Source: Darksidea phi (Eukaryota; Ascomycota; Dothideomycetes; Pleosporales; Lentitheciaceae). Taken from it: a stretch of 64,000 nt of DNA. The notes under the pieces are model-generated. The model had not been told where the DNA came from, did not search any database, and saw nothing but the letters and a program-made list of their open reading frames with translations. The stretch covers positions 40,824 through 104,823 of the forward strand of contig JASJFT010000161.1 in NCBI GenBank assembly GCA_030770425.1, in the 5' to 3' direction. The translations under genes and the position numbers were made by a program. Below are positions 23,809 through 35,000 of this stretch, in pieces (position 1 is the stretch's first letter; every line of letters begins with the position of its first letter).

Positions 23809-25369
23809 CTAGCGCCAGCTGTTGAATGTGTTCGGGAGACCGAATGTAGCGTAAATGCTGCTAGGGTATACTGTGGTAGGTTGGTTTAACATCCAGGGAG
23901 CACTTGGGGGGGCGTCGTTAACGCTGCTTGGCATGGCAATGGCTTGCGCTTCTCCATACAAGCTTGAAGCGCTGCTGGCCGTGGTAGCTGCCATCGGCGG
24001 CAAAGTCTTGGAGAATTGAAGCTCAAGCCCCTGAGGTTCTGGAGTGGAGCGTTGAGGAGCTGATGTGGGCGCGCGACTCTCATTCGCCACAGGCGGCGCA
24101 ACACGGTGGACTGGGCTGTCCTCCCAGAACAGGGACTCGCCAGCAGTAGATGGCGGGGCTCTGAAATCGAGGTCGCCAAAAAGACCGGGTTCGCCCATTT
24201 CTGATGGAGAAGAAGAGGTCGTAAGGCCAGGCGCACTTTGCTTGGACTCTCCACTGTGTGAGACCGGTTCTGCGAGGTTGTCTGACAACTTGCTGGGATC
24301 GAGGGGGAGGTCGCCGGCAGACCAGGACGGATTAGCCAAACCGGCAGACGGAATTGCCCACTCGTTTTCTAGAGCGGGCAGGTATTCTTGCGACTGCGAT
24401 GGCGATGTTGACAGACTTTCGTAGACGAGGTTGGGGTTGACGGCCCACGGCCACGGACCCGCAAGAGTCTCACTCAAGTGGCTCTCGGTCGGAGAATTAC
24501 CACCCTGGCCAAAGGTCGAGCTTTGGCCAGTAAACAACGGATCCTGAAAGTTATCCTGAAAGCCATCCTGGAAGCCATCCGGAAAACTCCCCTGGAAGTT
24601 GCCCGATTCGATACTCCCGGTCAAAGGAGTCGGTGGAAGAATGTCAGTAGAGCGTGGGGTCGAACCGAAGGCGGCGTGGAAATCATTGTTCACCAGAGAG
24701 TGGGTATCTCGCGACAGTTCCACAGAGTTGTAGCTGTTCCCCTGCACAAGCGCGGAAAATGCGGGGGTGCCGTGGAGGGAATGCGGACGCGAGAGCTGGT
24801 AAGGCAACCCCGAGATATGAGCAGAGTTGTTGTTTCTGTGACAGGGTCTGTGGTGGCCGTTCGCGAAGACGGTTAGGTTGCTTTCCGAATGAGTAGCCGA
24901 GACCTTGGGCCTAGAGCGCATGTCGTGGAGCGTCTGTCGGCTGGTGTCGAGCCTCAGGCCGGGGATCTCTTTCTTGACGCCGCACATGCATTTGCCGCCC
25001 GTATGGCAGCCGCAGTGGCTGCTATGAGCTGTGACACGGTTAGACTGCATCGACGCGGAGGTCGGCACCAAGCTCACCCTTCCCATCGTCCTTGGCCTTG
25101 ATCTTGTCCTTCTTGTCGCCACAGTCGCACTTGGCGTGGTGGGACTTGGACTTGCGCGCACCACGGCAGTGCTCGCATTGCTTGACAGGACGACCCTTGG
25201 GGTTGATGTGGTGCAACTCGCGATCTGCAAGACGAAGTCAGCCATGCGGGCTCCCTAGCGAGGCTCCGCTTCCGAGCAGGCGGTACGCACCCGTGTGGTT
25301 ACACCCGCTCACGCGATGGCCCTTTATGCAGGACTGGCACGCATATTTCTCGCCGTCAATAAGAGGCAT
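23809..25369 (-). CDS. Copper-fist transcription factor
   Basis: Exons are 25291-25369, 25078-25224 and 23809-25028. Introns are 25225-25290 (66 bp, GTGCGT...GCAG) and 25029-25077 (49 bp, GTGAGC...TCTAACC...ACAG). The product is 481 residues. Splicing is needed to see the copper-fist domain: MPLIDGEKYACQSCIKGHR, then INPKGRPVKQCEHCRGARK and HHAKCDCGDKK. Copper fists bind zinc and Cu(I) and contact DNA through the KGRP and GHR segments. A C-x-C-x5-C-x-C cluster follows (CGCHTGGKCMC), like the copper-sensing clusters of Ace1/Mac1-type factors. The rest is disordered, rich in Ser/Pro and probably activating, with short FQD/FQG repeats at about residues 205-230. It likely controls copper or iron homeostasis genes in the nucleus. 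The start is fixed because the fist always begins at the N-terminal Met; the open frame upstream is ignored. Confidence 0.95.
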
Positions 25370-26030
25370 GCCGACGAGTTCGCGGCCAAATGCGGTCGTC
25401 GCAGCACCTAGTTGCCGAGCGGTGAGGTAGCGCGAGGCTAGGAGGCGGGAGAGAAGCGAAGCAGAGGGAGAGTTGGGGCTGCGCAGGAGGTGCAACAGCG
25501 GACAATGAGAAACCAGAAGTTGTAGTAAGACACAAGACTGTAAAATGCCAACGCCGGGGGTATCTCTTCCAATGGTAAGAATATGCCGCGAGCGAGACCG
25601 TGAACGCCGGAGTGGAGAGTGGAGAGTGGAGGGCGGTGCGGAATTTCAGAGGCAGAGAAGACCGAGCACAGTGCCGTGGCGGCAACTGGCCGTAAGCGTG
25701 CGTGGGAGGTGCGGTGGTGAGGCCAACAAAACGGCGACAGTGCAAGGCGACGAGGGTGGAAGAGGTGTAAGAGGCAGAGAGAGTGCGGCGGAGGCCCGCT
25801 AAAGTACGCAACGATCCGCCCGTGGGACTCGATGCTAGACCGATTACGGCAGCACGGCTCTGCAGCGCACGGGCCCGGGACTGAGGGAAGAATCGGCAGC
25901 CAAGCGGCGCAGACAGGCGAGCCCTGCTGCGTTAGCCCGTCGACGATCCTTGCGAGTGGGGGATGCATGCTGCCTGGCGTGGTTGCAGCACCGATGTGCC
26001 GCCGTGGCCGCTGGGCGTGCTGGAGCGCTG

Positions 26031-26090
26031 GTGGCTGGCGACGGGCGCCTGGCGACGGGCGACGGGCGACGGCGACGGGCGACTGGCGAC
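26031..26090. repeat. Degenerate GGCGAC-GGGCGAC tandem repeat
   Basis: The motif GGCGAC/GGGCGAC recurs about seven times with small interruptions in the centre of the divergent spacer. The same strand turns pyrimidine-rich further downstream. Confidence 0.75.
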
Positions 26091-26251
26091 GTCTCGGGAG
26101 GACACGGTGGGTGCTGGAGAGGCGTGCGGAGGTCGCTGCGTGGGCCCTCTCTCCCCTCTCTCCCCCGTCCCCCCATCCCATCTCCCGTGCGTGCGAACCG
26201 CCGACGACGACGGTGGGGCCTCGTCGGCCGGCGTTTCGTTGCAGACCAACG

Positions 26252-26289
26252 CCCGCACCCTCACCCGCACCCTCACCCACACCCACACC
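26252..26289. repeat. Short CCCGCACCCTCA / CCCACA tandem repeat
   Basis: Two copies of a CCCGCACCCTCA-like unit are followed by CCCACACCCACACC. This is a C-rich, purine-poor microsatellite-like run; minisatellite slippage is the simplest explanation. Confidence 0.75.
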
Positions 26290-27429
26290 GGCCTCATCTG
26301 ACCTAGCACGGGCATGAAAGCGCAGGGCGCCCGTGACGCGCTGACGACCCTGCCGTTGCCAAGCGGGAGATCCTGCTGATGGTCTGCAGCGACATGCCAG
26401 CGAACATGAGCCTCTGCGAGGCACAACCTCAGGTACCAGGCCCTGCGCCGCCAGAGTCGAGCCTCGGTGATTGCCGGTAGTAGGGCGTCGAGATGCCCTA
26501 CAGAGCGCAGGAGGGAGGCGGCCGGGCGCGTTCGTTGCCATGCGTTGGCCTTCGTTCAGCTTGAAACGGCTGCTCAATTAGTCCTCCGTGGCAGCTCGTG
26601 CTGGCGTCGGCTCGATACATGCAATATCATCCCAGATGAGGTGCGACGGCAAGAATCACCGTGGTCTGGAGGACAACTGTGCTGGAGTCGGGCGAGGGAG
26701 ATATCTGTGCCACTGTGCAACGCAGACGTCGTCGACGCGAGCACAGCAGCACAGCACGTTGCCGGTCCCTGGTCATCGCCGCGGCTGGCGGGCGGCCACC
26801 CAGCTGGGCGATCCCATAGCTGCATACTATAGTGTGCATGTGCTATATGTGGCTGCCGCAGAAGATCGAATATAGGCGGCTATTCTTTGAACTTGTCGAT
26901 AGATGTCCCGTGTCTCTGCGGAGTCGCGCAACGGTTAAACGGCTGGACGCCAGATGCAGTCCTCCCGTCGCGCACTCTGCATGCGTCTGTCGCTCTCGCT
27001 CTCCGAACTATTCCTTCTGGTTATGTGCAGAATTGCAGGCGACAGACTTATGAAGCAAGTGCACTGATGAGTGGTTGATCTTGTCGATAATCGGAGGCGT
27101 AGTTTGTCCGGAGAGCGACCTCCTCCGCTCACCGAAACATCGTGCTTTTGTAGGAACATGGCGGACGGAGGCAGAATGCAAGTCCAGATAGCCCGTGTCG
27201 AACATGAGGCTCCTTCTCGCCGCCCCAGTGTCTCTGCAGAGCGTCTCCATGATCCGCGCTAGTACCAAAGCCGTAAAGCGAGCAAAACCTCGGCCATCAC
27301 TGCACGTCCTCGCTCACAACACCACTGAACCCGCCCAGCGCGCGCGCTATCACCCATCCCCCCGCAACCCGCGATCCCAACGTCGCGCAGCGCGTATTCT
27401 CCGTTGTCGCCGCCGCGACGCCCTCGACC

Positions 27430-29998
27430 ATGGCCACCAGCAGCTCCTACGGCGATCCGGACCACCAGCTCGGCGCGGGCTCTGGCGGCATATACATGAA
27501 CCAGAACGGAGGTACGCCTCCCGCGCAGCAACAGCAGCACATCCACACCGACCCGGAGCTGCAACTGCGCGAGAACCTGCAGCAACTGCAGCAGGGCACC
27601 GAGATGCTGCACGCGGGACCTCCCCAGGTGCATCAGATGGGCGCCATGAACCCGGTGCATCACCACTTCCCGACTCCCCCGCGCCCCACGCACTCCCCGC
27701 AGCACATGGCGCAGTCTGCACAGTCAGTCATGGGCATGGACGATCACAACCCCTACGGCGACCATGATAGCGGGAGCCGGAAGCGCTCCAAGGTGTCGCG
27801 CGCCTGCGACGAGTGCCGGCGCAAGAAGGTAACCACTACCACCGCGTCCCGCCAAAGGTGCGCATTGCTCACAACCTGGCAGATTCGATGCGACGCGACC
27901 AGCGAGAATGGACCGGAAGCTTGTTCGAGCTGCAAGCGGACCAGCGCGCGCTGCCAGTTCAGTCGGCAGCCGATGAAGCGCGGGCCCAGCAAAGGGTATG
28001 TGGCATACGCCCTCACCAGGTCAGCCAACTAATCGCGTGTGCAGCTACATTAAGGAATTGTCCGATCGCTTGCACTCGCTGGAGAACCAGATGCAGCACC
28101 CCCAGGCTCCGGGTTATGACTTCGGAACTGTCGGCGAACCAGGCTTGGGGGATGCTCCGCCGCCCGTTCAGTTTCCCCGGAAGCGCACTCACTCCATGTC
28201 TGATAATTTCCAAGATGTATATGGTCGTGCGAACTGGTCTGGCCAAGACCGCGGTACATCCCACACCTACGGGACCGAGACGCTCTATCCGCTGACTTGT
28301 CAAGAACATTCACTCAACGGTACCGCCGCGAATGGTAATCGACGCATCTCCTTCGGGGAGATGACGCTCGCCGGCAACCTGATCACGGGATCTAATGAGG
28401 CAACGATCAAAGCGTAGGCATTCCCTGATTTTTTACAACACATCCATCCTCTTCTAGATTGCACGGCCGCTTGTCCCTTGCGGGAACGCGGATAGCAGAT
28501 GTAACACCACGAATCATGCTAACCAACACCAGGTACTACAACACCATACACCCAACATTGCCGCTTCTTCCTCAGGAATCATCTCCACTAAATCGTCTCA
28601 CGCAATGCCCCCCGAAGCTGCGAGAAGCGTTCTTCTTAGCACTAGAGTGCAGTGTCCGCTCATTTGCAACCAGAGCTCTGCCGCCCAGCGAGGTCAGCAT
28701 AAACCAACTGATTCACCAGTGCTACGAGGCTGTCGATGCTGCGAAGCATATTCTCAGCGACGTAGATAGCTCACAGCATTTCTTCAATAGCTTGGCGTAC
28801 TGTCAGTCGCTTCTCTTCTTAATCATCGCCTCCGATAGACCGGGTCCGGGCACGATAGGTAGCACAGCCGAGCTATTGGGTCGGCTAGCCGGTTGTATTA
28901 GCGACGTTGGTATCAACGACGCCAAAATCCTGACGGCTTTGCGAGAGCAGGACACCGAAATCTACGAGGCCGCGCGCCGAACCTTCTGGATCGCTTTCAT
29001 ACTAGATCGCTTCCACGCTACTAGCAGGTCAAAGGATATCATATTGCCGCTGCATTCGGGGTCAGTATCTCGAGCTGATTTCAACGCGCTCGGGGAGACG
29101 GGCTTCCACCTAGCACGTGAGTAACTAATGGACTTTCGTCATTCATCGCTTACTGATACACCTAGGTGTCGCGGATATTGTCGGACAGGTCGCTTATATC
29201 ATGAGAGCGGGCAACGTTCCTAATATCGACCCTTCGTCGCCGTACGCTTTCGCGGCACTGACTGCGGGCTCGCCTTCTTCTCTTTACCTTAATGGGCAAC
29301 TCACTCGCTTCCGGGAATCACTTGAAATCACGGACCTACCGCCGAACTCTCCACCGTACCTTGCCTACCAATATCTCCGTATCTTCATTGCTCGCCTTTC
29401 CGAACTTGGTTCTTCCACCGAAATCCTCACCTTGACCAAGGAACTTCTTAGCAATCTGGCAAGTGGGTTAATATCGCCACTTCACCACATATTCGCTAGC
29501 CTTGTTGCTACGTCCCTCACGGATCTATCAGATCGTGTAGAGACCCAAGTCGAGGCGCACGCCAGTATGAAAGAAATGACCGACGGCCTCGCTAGTGGAC
29601 AAATCATCCATAGGAGTTTCGACAACCTTGGCTGGGACGCTGCAATTCGTGACCTCCTGCATCAAAAGAAGGCGCCAACACCCTCGAACGCGGTGCCTGA
29701 ACGGACGAGTCCGGCCACGCAACCGAACATGGCCGGGCTCCAACACCTCGCCGCGGCCGCGGTGGGAGAGCGTGAGGGTACTGACGCGAAACCAACCATC
29801 GGCGGCGGTAATGGTATCACAGCATCAAATCTACCGGAACATGGTGATGATCTTACCGCAGCCATGAAAGCTGCAAGCGAAGCAGCTCAAGCACAAGCTA
29901 CGGCTGCGGCAGCCCAGCAACAGTTGCAGAGTTCATCGACGAATGGAGGAGGTGGAAACAACTATGATCCTAGTGCGTTGATTAAAGATGGATTTTGA
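27430..29998 (+). CDS. Zn2Cys6 transcription factor, RGT1-like glucose regulator
   Basis: Five exons: 27430-27828, 27883-27995, 28045-28413, 28458-29116 and 29166-29998. Introns are 27829-27882 (54), 27996-28044 (49), 28414-28457 (44) and 29117-29165 (49). The product is 790 residues. After splicing the binuclear zinc cluster is intact: KVSRACDECRRKK joined to IRCDATSENGPEACSSCKR (~residues 126-160), followed by FSRQPMKRGPSKGYIKEL and a short coiled linker (LSDRLHSLENQM). A fungal-specific regulator middle homology region follows (~330-560). The N-terminus is Gln/His-rich (QQQQH) and the C-terminus Ala/Gln-rich. The PMKRGPSKGYI linker is typical of Rgt1-type repressors and activators of hexose-transporter genes. 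Nuclear function is firm; glucose signalling is inferred from the linker. The first intron preserves the frame and lies inside the zinc cluster. Confidence 0.92.
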
Positions 29999-30795
29999 AT
30001 GTTTTAATCTTTTGGCCGTTTTGGGCATTGATTTGTACTAACTTGGGAAGACACAAGCTTCGGATATTTGGACTATATGGAACATGAGAATGGCGAGTAC
30101 GGGTATAGGTACGTGTGCGCGTACTGGTCACCTAACCCGGGCTTTAGTCAGCTCAATTGAGGGCTGCGGGGATTTCCTTTTCATCTGCCGCTGCCAGGCC
30201 GGCGCGTTTTGAAGAAACTCCTATGCGGATTCCTTCGGAAGCCGACATTTTCAACTGTCCTGGTTTTCTTTTTTTTTCCTTAGCGCAAAAGCTTATACCC
30301 CCTTTTGTTTCTTTCTCACCAAGGAGAGGGTGAGTTGGCTTTCGATATATGAGCACGGTGGGGAAAATGGAGGGTGTTGACCATTGAGAGTGCGGTAGTA
30401 TCGTATGGGCTTGGAGGTTGTGCAGGACGTATGCTTGTGAGCGGCTGGATTCTGGTGGAAATGAATGGGACAGACCAAAAACGAGGATGGTGATTTGGCT
30501 CTGGATGGGAGGATTGATGGACTTTGATTCGATCCGCATCTTAGCTATTTGAGCAACGCGAGGAGCAACGCCAAGTACATCATAGCACAGAGAACATGGA
30601 AGGGCAAGTAATCGAGGCCTCTGTCGCATATCTTGCTAACTTTCCTCGTCTTGCTCGATATTCAGCCCTTGCAGTTGGTCGACTAATAAGCATTTGCAAA
30701 TTTGATCCCATGCACACTCCTCATTCTCTCCGACTGAGCTCTGCTACTCGAACGATAATGTCATTTTCGTACACTCAAATTCTGTCTTCATCTAG
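29999..30795. other. Convergent spacer, no gene recognised
   Basis: This lies between the 3' ends of the RGT1-like gene (+) and the DUF3602-type gene (-). A 158-codon minus ORF (30153-30629) has no family resemblance and an unusual composition and was not annotated. The rest should be 3' UTR. Confidence 0.5.
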
Positions 30796-31166
30796 CTAAC
30801 TGGCTCTCCTAAATAGGCCCTTCAAGCTCGTGATACTTGTGCGTCGATCATGACTTGGGGACCCACTCCACGTGCTGCTTCGACGACGGCGTGGTGTTTC
30901 TAACCAGCACTTAGTCATCAACCGAAAACCCGGTCCGGATTTTGGGGAGGGAGGGAAAGAAAAAAAAAGAAAAAGAGCCAAACTTACCGTTATCGCTGAG
31001 GCTGTTCAGTATCTCTCGCGCTTTGCGAACGGCCGAGGGACGGCCTGGACTCGGTTAGCGCCCTGAAAGAGAGAAAGGTAGGAGCAAAATGGGTAAGCAT
31101 ACGCATATTCCCAGCTCCGCCGCGCCCATACGAGGTATACCGCTCCATCCCCGTATCCTCGGCCAT
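30796..31166 (-). CDS. Small DUF3602-type protein with GRGGAGN motif
   Basis: Three short exons: 31103-31166, 30988-31044 and 30796-30899. Introns are 31045-31102 (58 bp, GTATGC...CGCTAACC...CCAG) and 30900-30987 (88 bp, GTAAGT...GACTAAG...TTAG). The product is 74 residues. Exon 1 ends in YTSYGRGGAGNM, exon 2 adds RRPSAVRKAREILNSLSDN, and exon 3 gives a Ser/Arg-rich end closing with SLKGLFRRAS. The GRGGAGN motif near the N-terminus is the mark of small fungal proteins grouped as DUF3602, whose function is unknown. The product is very basic, without signal peptide or membrane segment. All junctions keep frame and both branch sites are near-perfect, so the gene is likely real although no exon is a long ORF. 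An in-frame Met at 31220 is an alternative start. Confidence 0.78.
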
Positions 31167-32022
31167 TTTGAAATATCCTAGACTAGAACCAGGGGATATA
31201 CTGCCACAATTGTGCTTCATGTAAGACGGACGTATCGAAAAAGATGTGAATATACAAAACGTAAAGGTTTACGTATTCCAATCCGATTCTAGGATCTACG
31301 CTTTCCCAAGGAGAAGAGGGACATATATAAGGTAGGGTGTTAAACCCCGCATTGTGTGCACCCTGGAGAAGAACCTTCATCATGGGACACCATCCCATAG
31401 CCAGCCGGCCACTCCCCTTCCCGACACCTATCTTCAGCCCTGCCAAGCGCGTCTCCGCGATCAAGCTTTACGACCTGTCGATCTGTGAGCTTAGGGCCCC
31501 CCAAAAAAGTGAGAACCAGTGAGCTTCTGCATGCTTATCTATGCTTACGTGGGCGTGCAAATACGCATTGTGACTGGCGGACGTGACAGGGTGGCGCGTG
31601 TGGACATATCCTCCCGCGGGATGGCTGAGTGGGTGATCGGGCGGCGAGAAATGCAGGATGACGTCTTGCTGATCTTTACTAGACTGAGGTAAACAAGTGC
31701 TCGAGGGAAAAACCAAAACTCGGGTTGCGCAAATGGTATTAGCTGACTAGAGAACTCCTACCGTGGCGGTGAGGCTAAGTAGATCATGTGAGAACAATCC
31801 TGTTGGTAAGTTTGATCGTCTGAACAAGGCTCTTCCAAAGTGCTGATTTCATCTAGGGAGCCCGCACGACGTGCCTTAAACGGAGAACGTGCACATACAA
31901 CAGAATAAATCACAAGGTCCGCGCATGAGAAGGTCACCTTCTGTAACTGTGAAGTCTCGCATGGACTTTTCTAGCTCCTCAAGCTATACAACATTGGCTT
32001 TCTAAACCCATCCACAGCCGCC
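31167..32022. other. Intergenic spacer
   Basis: This contains the promoter of the DUF3602-type gene (-) and the 3' flank of the HECT ligase gene (-). No further gene or repeat was recognised. Confidence 0.5.
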
Positions 32023-35000
32023 TCAAGCATTACCAAAACCCTCACAATTCATCAGCGCCAAGTCTAGCTTCCTCCTCATTTTCTCTTTGTTTGCATACTC
32101 CGGTAGGTACAATTTTCCAAAACACGTACTGCTTGTTGGCAACAATTCGGTATCGCCACGATTCCTCTCGATGACAAAGCTCATCCTCTCGAATCCTATG
32201 ATAGGGACACGGTCACTAGCCGTGACAAACTCTAGTAGTTTCTTCACATCTTCTTGACTGTACGACTCGACAATAGACCAAAAATCGACGATAGCTGGAT
32301 GCTCGGCGTAGTAGGTGCCTTCGTAGCGAGTGGCCTTACGCAGGAATGAAACGGAGATAACGGGATTCCCTTCCACGAGATCGCGGAGGGTTGTTGGCGT
32401 AAAGAGGGTGAGCGAACGACGATTCAGGCAGGTATGAAATCCGGCAACAAAGGCGGAGACCTGGCATTCTACAGAGCGATAAACGAGCCAATGGATGTAG
32501 TCCTTGACGAAACTCTCTCTGTTCGCACTCGTAACGGCGGGCGCTTCAACCTCAGCCTCGATGTCGTCACCAGCCTCGTGCTTAGAGGCCATGGGTCGTA
32601 ACCAAGCCGGGTCACTCAAAGCGGGACGCTTCAAACTAGCTCGCCATGCACTCGCATTTTCGAACCGGTTTGGATGCGGCGGGCCATTACGTGCAGGCCA
32701 TCGCTTGAGCCCTTCAAAAGCTTGCATGTCCACGTCGACCTTGTGTCCAAAAGCCTCGAAACTAAAAACGTAGTCTCTCATGTAGACGTCCGCAACTTCA
32801 CCATCGTAGGCAAGAAGCTCGTCGAATGACTTTGCAAGTGTTGGCCATCCATCGCGGATGGAATCGGTAGTGAGGCTCTTACTATAAGAATAGGGATCCT
32901 GCATTAAGAGGTGTGTATAAAAGACGAGTGGGAACGTGACTGGGAGGGTAACGCCGTTATAGACAGCAAGAGAAAAGAGAACACCGAGCATCTGAAACTT
33001 CCAATCGGGCTCGAAGGATGCCGGTTGGAACCATATCATCCTGGTCTCGGAATCGACAGTGAACATGCCTTGGCAAGATTAGTTTACGTTGTCAGATATA
33101 GGCCTTCCTACTCACCGTTGTCGGGTTTGAAAGCCTCGCTGAAGACAAGACGAAAGAACTCGCAAGTCACGCCGCCCTGATCGAACCCGACTTCTCCTTC
33201 AAGTGTTCCCAGTCTGACCTTCAGTGGCTTCAGTAGCATTCGTTTTTCTTGTCCCCATAATTGATCAAGAGTCTCCTTCAACGCATTCTCTCTACTGACC
33301 TGCATGACTAGATAGTCGCTGAGGGGCGCTTTGAGCTGGGCCCTGATCATCCGATGATGCTGATCACTGAAGAGAGTAGCCAGTCTGCTTTGCAGGTTAG
33401 CGGTGCGCGTAGAATGGTCGAACTGCGTAAGCATAGTAGTGAAGTTGATGGCGCGAAAGTATCCAACGAGGTACTCTTGTGGGAAGAGGAAGGGGAATTC
33501 TAATATGTGCATGGTATTTGGGCAATATTGGAAGCTCAAAAAGTCGATAGGCGTCTGGACGGTGTCGATGCGTTCATTCAAATAGGGGATGTTGAACATT
33601 TGAGGGCGTAAGTTCAGCGTCCATCTCTTTGAATCTGCAGTGGTCAGGAAACAAGTAATAGTGTTCTACGGTCGACTTACAGAAGCGGGACAAAAGCGAG
33701 ATTGCAGCACCGACCTCGGCCCACTTGTGGATTACTGCTTTACCGTCCCACTGTTTAACAATGGTGGTTCTAAGCCATTCCATGAAGGTGGCCGTTACAG
33801 TCCAGCCGGGATCCTCGCTAGTATCTTGGACGACCTTCATTTTCATTTTTCTGGCGATGGTGTTACGCTCAACCTCTTCAAGATGCCGGATCAGAGTGTC
33901 GGCGAGCGCACCTGGTGCAGTGGAGTGCTCAACCTCCGCATCGGCTTTACCAGCGCAGTCGTCGGATTTGTGGACTTGTAGTTTAGAGAGCACTTCTTCG
34001 AAGCACATTCGCGCGCCAATGCCGCGAAGCAGCCGGGTTGCTAGACGAACGGCCGGCTCGTACTCAAGCTCATCGACAATACTTAACCAAGGATGAGCAA
34101 ATCCATCAGTGAAGTCTGCTGGAGGAGGTGCGCCAGGGACAACCACACCCCAGCCTCGGAATTTGCGGACCTGGACCCAGGTGTGCGGCCAACCGTTGGG
34201 GACCAGTGAGGTCAAGGCGTGAATACAGATCATAACTATATGAGCAGCTTCTTCATCGGACAAATAACGTCCCGTGGAGTTCTGCAAAAGATCCGGCGAT
34301 GACCGTTCCTGACTCGAGTGTGAAGTTGCGCCTTTGCGTGACGGTTTGAGACGTGGGCTCTTTTGTGTGTTGAGCTCCGGCGGTGGCCTGGATAATGCCT
34401 CTATTGATATACATAGGCTATCAAAAACCAAGGCGCCATTACGTTGGTTCCAGTCTCGAAAGGCGTTTGTCAAACGATAGGAATCAAGATGGGGAAGTGG
34501 AGAATTTGCGAAGTCCTTGTTCAATTCATCTCGAAAGGACTTTAGCAGTGTCTCTGGGTCGCTAAGTGTAAAGAATAACGACCTGTTGACGAACGGTGTT
34601 GCCGGCCGGAATTTACGATTCGCGTCGTAGTCTACGACGAAATTGAAGTCGGATAACTGCTCGTTACGATGGTGATACAGGTCTTCTTTCAGATGGTCCA
34701 TGACATCGCAGGTGAGATGCGAGGCCACTGGAATTGTCACGCGTTCTGGTGATTTAGAGCGATTGAATCCTGGTTCAACTAGAGGGTTTGGCGGCGAGGC
34801 CCTTTCCGACATGGGTACAAGGTCTATAGCTCTAGCATGCGCTCTCATCTTGGGCTTCGCAATCTGTGTTCCGTCGACCGCGCCGTCAAGCGAAGAAGAG
34901 TACAGAGGCTTGCGTGAGAAGTAGTTCTTGTGCGCCAACGCAGGTACATGGCGGACCCTATGCACAAGCACTTCCGAGGTACTATGCCCACCGTTTGACC

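Larger units (their letters stand above)
25370..27429. promoter_or_regulatory. Long GC-rich divergent spacer between two transcription factor genes
   Basis: About 2.06 kb separate the starts of the copper-fist gene (-) and the RGT1-like gene (+), so both promoters lie here. The centre (25900-26340) is GC-rich and holds short tandem runs, annotated separately. Several long ORFs (e.g. 25438-26577 minus) overlap in multiple frames, have Arg/Pro/Ala-rich compositions and no domain, and are treated as chance. Long 5' leaders are common for fungal regulators. Confidence 0.5.

Noticed and set aside
26252..26289. CRISPR-like short tandem units
   Set aside because: Adjacent microsatellite units without spacers in a eukaryotic genome; not a CRISPR array.
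25438..26577. 379-codon minus-strand ORF upstream of the copper-fist gene
   Set aside because: It is Arg/Pro/Ala-rich without domains, overlaps the first exon of the copper-fist gene, and other frames are open in the same GC-rich stretch, as expected by chance.
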